Positions 14,437 to 64,000 of a stretch of DNA of 64,000 bases are shown piece after piece. The notes beneath the pieces were generated by a model that worked only from the letters and a program-made list of their open reading frames with translations, was not told the DNA's origin and searched no databases. Origin of the DNA: Papio anubis (Eukaryota > Chordata > Mammalia > Primates > Cercopithecidae); NCBI RefSeq assembly GCF_008728515.1, contig NC_044984.1:119345349-119409348 (forward strand), in the 5' to 3' direction. A program made the position numbers and the translations under genes. Within the stretch, counting starts at the first letter, position 1. Every line of letters begins with the position of its first letter.

Positions 14437-14726
14437 CAGGCGCGGTGGCTCACCCCTGTAATCCCAGCACTTTGGGAGGCGGAGGCGGGTGGATCACAAG
14501 GTCAAGAAATCAAGACCATCCTGGCCAACATCGTGAAACCCCATCTCTACTTAAAATATAAAAATTAGCTGGGTGTGGTGGCACGTGCCTGTAGTCCCGG
14601 CTACTCAGGAGGCTGAAGCAAGAGAATCGCTTGAACCCGGGAGGCGGAGGTTGCAGTGAGCCAAGGTTGTCCCAATGCAGTCCAGCCTGGTAACAGAGCG
14701 AGACTCTGTCTCAAAAAAACAAACAA
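14437..14726 (+). mobile_element. Alu hosting the HDAC1 retrocopy in its tail
   Basis: Full-length copy whose tail AAAAAAACAAACAA is duplicated across the retrocopy. Confidence 0.95.
14713..14726. repeat. Target-site duplication of HDAC1 retrocopy, left copy
   Basis: AAAAAAACAAACAA lies directly before the retrocopy and recurs at 16980-16993 after it. The left copy is the A-rich tail of the preceding Alu. A-rich sequence makes chance similarity possible, but the two internal C positions match. Confidence 0.65.
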
Positions 14727-16976
14727 GGAGCGGAGCAGTGGGCGGGAGGGCAGATGGACCGACTGACGGTAGGGATGGCAGGCGAGCAAGATGGCACAGA
14801 CGCAGGGCACCTGGAGGAAAGTCTGTTACTATTACGACGGGGATGTTGGAAATTACTGCTACGGACAAGCCACCCAGTGAAGCCTCACCGAATCCGCATG
14901 ACTCATAATTTGCTGCTCAACTATGGTCTCTACCGAAAAATGGAAATCCATCGCCCTCACAAAGCCAATGCTGAGGAGATGACATGCAGTCACAGCGATG
15001 ACTACATTAAATTCTTGCACTCCACCCGTCCAGATAACATGTCGGAGTACAGCAAGCAGATGCAGAGATTCAACATTGGTGAGGACTGTCTGGTATTCGA
15101 TTGCCTGTTTGAGTTCTGTCAGTTGTCTACTGGTGGTTCTGTGGCAAGTGCTGTGAAACTTAATAAGCAGCAGACGGACATTGCTGTGAATTGGGCTGGG
15201 CGCCTGCACCATGCAAAGAAGTCTGAGGCATCTGGCTTCTGTTACGTCAATGATGTCGTCTTGGCCATCCTGGAACTGCTAAAGTATCACCAGAGGGTGC
15301 TGTGTATTGACATTGATATTCACCATGGCGACGGTGTGGAAGAGGCCTTCTATATCACAGACCGGGTCATGACTGTGTCCTTTCATAAGTATGGAGAGTA
15401 CTTCCCAGGAACTGGGGACCTATGGGATATCGGGGCTGGCAAAGGCAAGTATTATGCTGTTAACTACCCGCTCCGAGACGGGATTGAGGACGAGTCCTGT
15501 GAGGTCATTTTCAAGCCGGTCACGTCCAAAGTAATGGAGATGTTCCAGCCTAGTGCGGTGGCCTTACAGTGTGGCTCAGACTCCCTATCTGGGGATCGGT
15601 TAGGTTGCTTCAGTCTAACCATCAAAGGGCAAGCCAAGTGTGTGGAACTTGTCAAGAGCTTTAACCTGCCTATGCTGATGCTGGGAGGTGGTGGTTACAC
15701 CATTTATAATGTTGCCCGGTGCTGGACATACGAGACAGCTGTGGCCCTGGATACGGAGATCCCTAATGAGCTTCCGTGCAACGACTACTTTGAATACTTT
15801 GGACCAGATTTCAAGCTCCACATCAGTCCTTCCAATATGACTAACCAGAGCACCAATGAGTACCCGGAGAAGATCAAACAGCGACTGTTTGAGAACCTTA
15901 GAGTGCTGCCGCATGCACCCGAGCTCCAAATGCAGGCGATTCCTGAGGACAAAATCCCTGAGGGGAGCAGCGATGAGGACGAAGAAGACCCTGACCAGCG
16001 CATCTCGATCTGCTCCTCTGACAAACGAACTGCCTGTGAGGAAGAGTTCTCCGATTCTGAAGAGGAGGGAGAGGGGGGCCGCAAGGACTCTTCCAACTTC
16101 AAAAAAGCCAAGAGAGTAAAAACAGAGGATGAAAAAGAGAAAGACCCAGAGGAGAAGAAAGAAGTCACAGAAGAGGAGAAAACCAAGGAGGAGAAGCCAG
16201 AAGCCAAAGGGGTCAAGGAGGAGGTCAAGTTGGCCTGAACAGACCTCTCCAGCTCTGGCTTCCTGCCGAGTCCCTCACCTTTCTCCCCCAACCCGTCAGA
16301 TTTTATATTTTCTTTCTTTCTTTTTTTTTTCTGAGACGGAGTCTCGTTCTGTCGCCCAGGCTGGAGCGCCGTGGCAGGATCTCAGCTCACTGCAAGCTCC
16401 GCCTCCCAGGTTCACACCATTCTCCTGCCTCAGCCTCCCCAGTAGCTGTGACTACAGGCGCCCGCCACCTCGCCCGGCTAGTTTTTTGTATTTTTTTAGT
16501 AGAGACGGGGTTTCACCGGGTTAGCCAGGATGGTCTCGATCTCCTGAACTCATGATCTGCCCGTCTCGGCCTCCCAAAGTGCTGGGATTACAGGCTTGAG
16601 CCACCATGTCCGGCCTTCTTCCCCAGTTCTTAACTTTGAACTATAAAGGGTGCCAGGTCTGGGTGAAAGGGATACTTTTATGCAACCATAAGACAAAATC
16701 CTGAAATGCCAAGTGCCCGCTTAATAGCTTTGGAAAGGTGCCCTTATTGAACATTCTAGAAGGGGTAGCTGGGTCTTCAAGGATTTCCTGTTCTTTCCAG
16801 GCTCCTAAGGTAACATCAGCCTGTTTTCATACCTTCCCACTGGCCTCAAGTGAGCCAAGAAACGCTGCCGGCCCCGTCTTCTCCTAATTCTGCAGGTGGA
16901 GGTGCTAGTCTAGTTTCCTTTTTGAGATACGATTTTCATTTTTGTGAGCCTCTTTGTAATAAAATGGTACATTTCT
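14727..16976 (+). pseudogene. HDAC1 processed retrocopy (5' UTR to poly(A) signal)
   Basis: An intronless copy of histone deacetylase 1 mRNA. The parental start codon corresponds to 14791-14793. That frame reads about 28 codons, then hits TGA because one G is missing in the GGACAAG(G)CCACCC segment near 14865. After the deletion the frame stays open to the normal stop at 16236-16238 and is colinear with the 482-aa parent, with no further indel. A shifted ATG at 14754 would give 494 codons. Zinc and active-site positions are kept: the HHAKK histidines, the DIDIHHGDG aspartate and histidine, the [10 protein letters not shown] aspartate, and the GGGGYT tyrosine. Changes include GG to GR just before the HH pair and TIRN to TIYN. 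About 33 residues differ from the parent I recall, many at CpG sites. The 3' UTR carries an Alu, and AATAAA lies at 16958-16963. Expression cannot be judged from sequence. Confidence 0.95.
16319..16614 (-). mobile_element. AluY-type inside HDAC1 retrocopy 3' UTR
   Basis: Contains CACCTCGCCCGGCTAGTTT and CTTGAGCCACC, Old World monkey-type features. It postdates the retrocopy. Confidence 0.95.
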
Positions 16977-16979
16977 AAA

Positions 16980-16993
16980 AAAAAAACAAACAA
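16980..16993. repeat. Target-site duplication of HDAC1 retrocopy, right copy
   Basis: The same 14-nt string as 14713-14726. The retrocopy's own poly(A) tail is short or merged into this A-rich stretch, which runs on to about 17013. Confidence 0.65.
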
Positions 16994-17084
16994 AAAACCA
17001 AAAAAAAAAAAAAGGCAACAAGAGATAAATGTCCAGAAAGCGCAAATCCAGAGACAGAAAGTGGATTCGTGGGGCCTGGAGCTG

Positions 17085-17262
17085 GGGGAACTGGGAGAAA
17101 TGGGGCAGACTGCTAATGGGTACGGGGTATCTTTTTAGGGCTAGAAAAATGCTCTGGAATCAGGTCATGGTAATGGTTGCACAACTGTGATATACTAAAA
17201 GCAACTGTATACCTTCAAATGGTGAATTTTATGGTATGTTAATTACATAACATTTTTTAAAA
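17085..17262 (+). mobile_element. L1 3' UTR fragment
   Basis: Carries the GGTAATGGTTGCACAACTG and GTGAATTTTATGGTATGTTA strings of old L1 3' ends. It lies between the HDAC1 retrocopy and DHX37. Confidence 0.75.
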
Positions 17263-17799
17263 AGCATCGCCTAATTACAACTGTGGATGCTTTGCTGTGG
17301 CTGTGGAGTGCGATGAGGAGGCAGGGACGTCCCTAAGGAGGCTGCCCCGGCGCCTGAGACAGCGGTGGGAATGATGGCTTCCGCTTGCATCTCAGAATTG
17401 CCAGCCCATGTGCGGTGGGATTTCAGGAAAGCTGGAGGTCAGTATTTCTGAGTGGGAAACAGCTCAATTCTACATGTTAGTGAGGAATTCAGGTCTTCCT
17501 CAATCACTGGGTGGGTTAAGCAAACGTGTCTGCAGGGCCCTGGCTCACGGCCCTGCCTTGGGCTCCTGGGGAAGAACCTGGAGCGAGAAGGGCCGGGCTG
17601 CCATCTCAGCTATGGGGCAGGTGGGGAGAGGGAGCTGCTCGGGCTTCGAGAGCAGCCAGGGAGGTAAGTAAACCCAGCGAGGAGAGGCCTCCCTAGAGCA
17701 GATGGCAGTACTGGGAAGGCAGGTCGGCCACCAGGCCGCGTCCCGCGACAGCACACTCGCCACCTCGGTGTCCTTCCCCAAGCGTATTCCACAAAATAA

Positions 17800-18753
17800 T
17801 CTGGGTGCAAGGAACATTTTATTCCATAACTGTCTCCACCAAAGCCGCAGAAGCAAAGCCAGGAGCGGAATCCATCCTGCGAGCGCTGGGCTCTGGGGAG
17901 ACGTCCGGGCCCTCACCATGGAGGATGGAAGGGCAGGGGCCTCCCGACTCCTTGGTCCTGTCTGGGGTGCTCCTGTCTCTCTTGCTGGGGGACCTACCCC
18001 TCCCACCTCGGCCACAGAGGAACAAGGGAGACAAACTGAGGGTTCTGCAGTCCCCATTCAAGGCCGACAGAATAGTCCTGTGGCCCCAGCCTAGCTAGGC
18101 CCATCCTCTGCGGCATGGCAGCGGTGACCAAGCACGGCCAAGGTCAGCTCCGCTCCCTGCCGTCTGAGAGCTGACCACAGGCAGACGAGATGCTCACTCC
18201 CCGCAGCCGTAACACAGGAAAGGTGCCGGCGTCCACCCTCCCAAGACGGCGTGGAGCCTGGGGACCCCGAGCCGGGCCCCTCAAGGTCAACGCACAGCTC
18301 GGTGGCTCACCTAACATCTGGGACAGCTGTGAGGCCAGGGCTGGGCGGACCCCCCTGACTCTAGAGGGAAGAATTGCAGAAAGGATGAGCCCTCCACGTG
18401 CCTCCTTGGCCTTCTGGTAGGGCAGCGGGGAAGGGACTGCAGAGACCTCCGGCCCTGCTGCTCCACGGCGGACTAATGTAGTCCAAAGAGCACACTGAAC
18501 AGAACAGCGTCCAGCACATGAGATGAAATCATCATCCACCATGTAATAATCAGTTCAAAAAGTCACCCCCAGGCCAGACGGCACGGGCAGCAGCACGCTT
18601 CATACAGTATCGAGTTCTCATGGACGAGGTTCCCAGGGCTTGACCTGCTTCCCGAGAGCAGGCCATGAAGCCCACGCCAGGCAGTCATGGTCGCAGGGTG
18701 ACAGGCTGCTGCCAGCCCTCCAGTCCTCGGCCCTCCAGCCAGGTGTCCGACGG
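17800..18753 (-). other. DHX37: DHX37 3' untranslated region
   Basis: Sequence from the DHX37 stop codon to the expected cleavage site about 15-20 nt past the polyadenylation signal. It is about 950 nt long and contains no recognisable Alu or L1. The exact end is inferred from the signal position only. Confidence 0.7.
17818..17823 (-). promoter_or_regulatory. DHX37 polyadenylation signal AATAAA
   Basis: TTTATT on the plus strand reads AATAAA on the DHX37 strand, about 930 nt after the stop codon. Confidence 0.75.
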
Positions 18754-60900
<42,147 letters not shown>

Positions 60901-61154
60901 TCGCTTGCGGTAGTCTGGGTTTAAATATGAATTATATCTACTGATACTAATTTGGCTGCTTGGAAGTGGAAGTGTTTTGCCACCTTTAAAAATACACCTC
61001 ACCCCCAATACTCCAAACTTCTTCCCCCCAACCCTGGTTTGCGCATCTGCATTTTCTGATATTCCTACAAGAAACGTATTAGTCGTGTAGTTTTAAAAAG
61101 GCACCAAATATTTCCATCCCAGGGACAGATGGAAGATCTAAAAGGAGGCCTCTA

Positions 61155-61460
61155 CGGGCGCGGTGGCTCACGTCTGTAATCCCAGCACTTTGGGAGGCCG
61201 AGGCGAATAGATCACAAGGTCAGGAGTTCAAGACCAGCCTGGCCAAGATGGTGAAACCCCCGTCTCTACTAAAAATACAAAAAAAAAAAAAAAAATTAGC
61301 TAGGCATGGTGGCAGGCGCCTGTAATCCCAGCTACTCAGGAGGCTGAGGCAGAGAACTGACTGAACCCAGGAGGTGGAGGTTGGCAGTGAGCCAAGATTG
61401 CATCACTGCCCTTCAGCCTGGGCAACAGAGCTAGACTCTGTCTCAAAAAAAAAAAAAATT
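61155..61460 (+). mobile_element. Alu
   Basis: Upstream of DHX37; start trimmed to GGGCGCGGTGG. Confidence 0.94.
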
Positions 61461-61539
61461 AAAGTTGTCTATTAGACATCACATTGTAACACACTGGGAA
61501 ACAATGCATTATTATTATTATTATTGAGATAAGGTCTCT

Positions 61540-61820
61540 CTCTTTTTTTTTTTTAAGAGATAAGATCTCGCCCTGTGGCCCAGGCCAGAGTGCAGTGGTG
61601 CAAGCACCACTCACTGCAGCCTTGACCTCTCCTCCCACCTCAGCCTCCTGAGTAGTTAGGACTACAGGGACACACCACCACGACCGGCTAATTTTTCTGT
61701 TTTTTGTAGAGATGGTGTCTCCCTATGTTGCCTAGACTGGTCTCAAAATCCTGGGCTCCAGGGATCCACTTGTCCTCCCAAAGTGCTGGAATTACAGGTA
61801 TAAGCCACCATGAAGGCCTT
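61540..61820 (-). mobile_element. AluJ-like
   Basis: Diverged full-length copy with a TTA-repeat flank at 61508-61526. Confidence 0.9.
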
Positions 61821-61887
61821 GATGACATTTTTAAAAAAGCATAATCAGCGTATCATATCTGTGGGGTTTTCTGTTTGTTTTCTTGTT

Positions 61888-62206
<319 letters not shown>

Positions 62207-62271
62207 TAGGATGACAGTGATCTAAAGTTTCTTTTTTAAATGTGTTTATTTAAATAAATTAAAAGTTTAGA

Positions 62272-62583
<312 letters not shown>

Positions 62584-62641
62584 TTAAAAAATGTTAAATA
62601 GGTATTAGTACACTTGCCTATATTTCCTTCTAAAATGTAAT

Positions 62642-64000
<1,359 letters not shown>

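Noticed and set aside
15785..16291. 168-codon minus-strand open frame
   Set aside because: Antisense shadow of the acidic C-terminal tail of the HDAC1 retrocopy.
17020..17800. Small gene between HDAC1 retrocopy and DHX37
   Set aside because: Part is an L1 tail and the rest has only short frames without support. It lies downstream of the DHX37 polyadenylation site.

Overview
This is nuclear DNA from a primate, very probably an Old World monkey (macaque-like). About 80 Alu copies are visible. Several young ones carry a consensus I associate with cercopithecid AluY: a 3' arm ending in CTTGAGCCACCGCGCCCGGCC and a right arm with GAGATCCGGCCACTGCACTCC. The one long gene reads as a clear DHX37 orthologue differing from human at scattered residues. 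The assignment rests on recalled consensus sequences, not on a search.

Layout. (1) Bases 1-14.4k are intergenic and hold a nuclear tRNA cluster: Ala-TGC (-), Asp-GTC (-), Phe-GAA (-), Asp-GTC (-) and Ala-TGC (+). Between tRNA-Phe and the second tRNA-Asp lies a decayed class I-like endogenous retrovirus (RNase H piece, envelope transmembrane piece, 3' LTR) broken by two Alus. (2) At 14.7-17.0k lies an intronless HDAC1 retrocopy on the + strand. It has 5' UTR, coding body and 3' UTR, one early 1-nt deletion, no stop in the rest of the frame, and an Alu in its 3' UTR. (3) At 17.8-60.7k on the minus strand is the complete DHX37 gene: 27 coding exons, all with AG acceptors and GT donors and matching phases. 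They give 1154 codons plus stop, against 1157 aa that I recall for human. A polyadenylation signal lies at 17818-17823 and a GC-rich TATA-less promoter just above 60625. (4) Bases 60.9-64.0k are repeat-dense upstream DNA. From the remembered human map of 12q24.31 (UBC, tRNA cluster, DHX37, BRI3BP), UBC should lie beyond the left edge and BRI3BP beyond the right edge; neither is visible here.

Function. DHX37 is the DEAH-box helicase that frees U3 snoRNA from the small-subunit processome during 18S rRNA maturation. The tRNA genes are Pol III housekeeping genes. The shared translation theme is probably coincidental clustering of open chromatin, not an operon-like unit.

I found no new defence, toxin or mobile system. 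The most interesting local structures are: a degenerate ~55-bp tandem array that reaches the DHX37 exon 16 splice acceptor; the near-intact HDAC1 retrocopy, which keeps its zinc ligands but has lost an inositol-phosphate-binding arginine; and two Alus with shared odd indels that may be consensus errors. Alu and L1 boundaries are by eye, roughly +/-10 bp. Exon boundaries were fixed from splice dinucleotides and codon phase.
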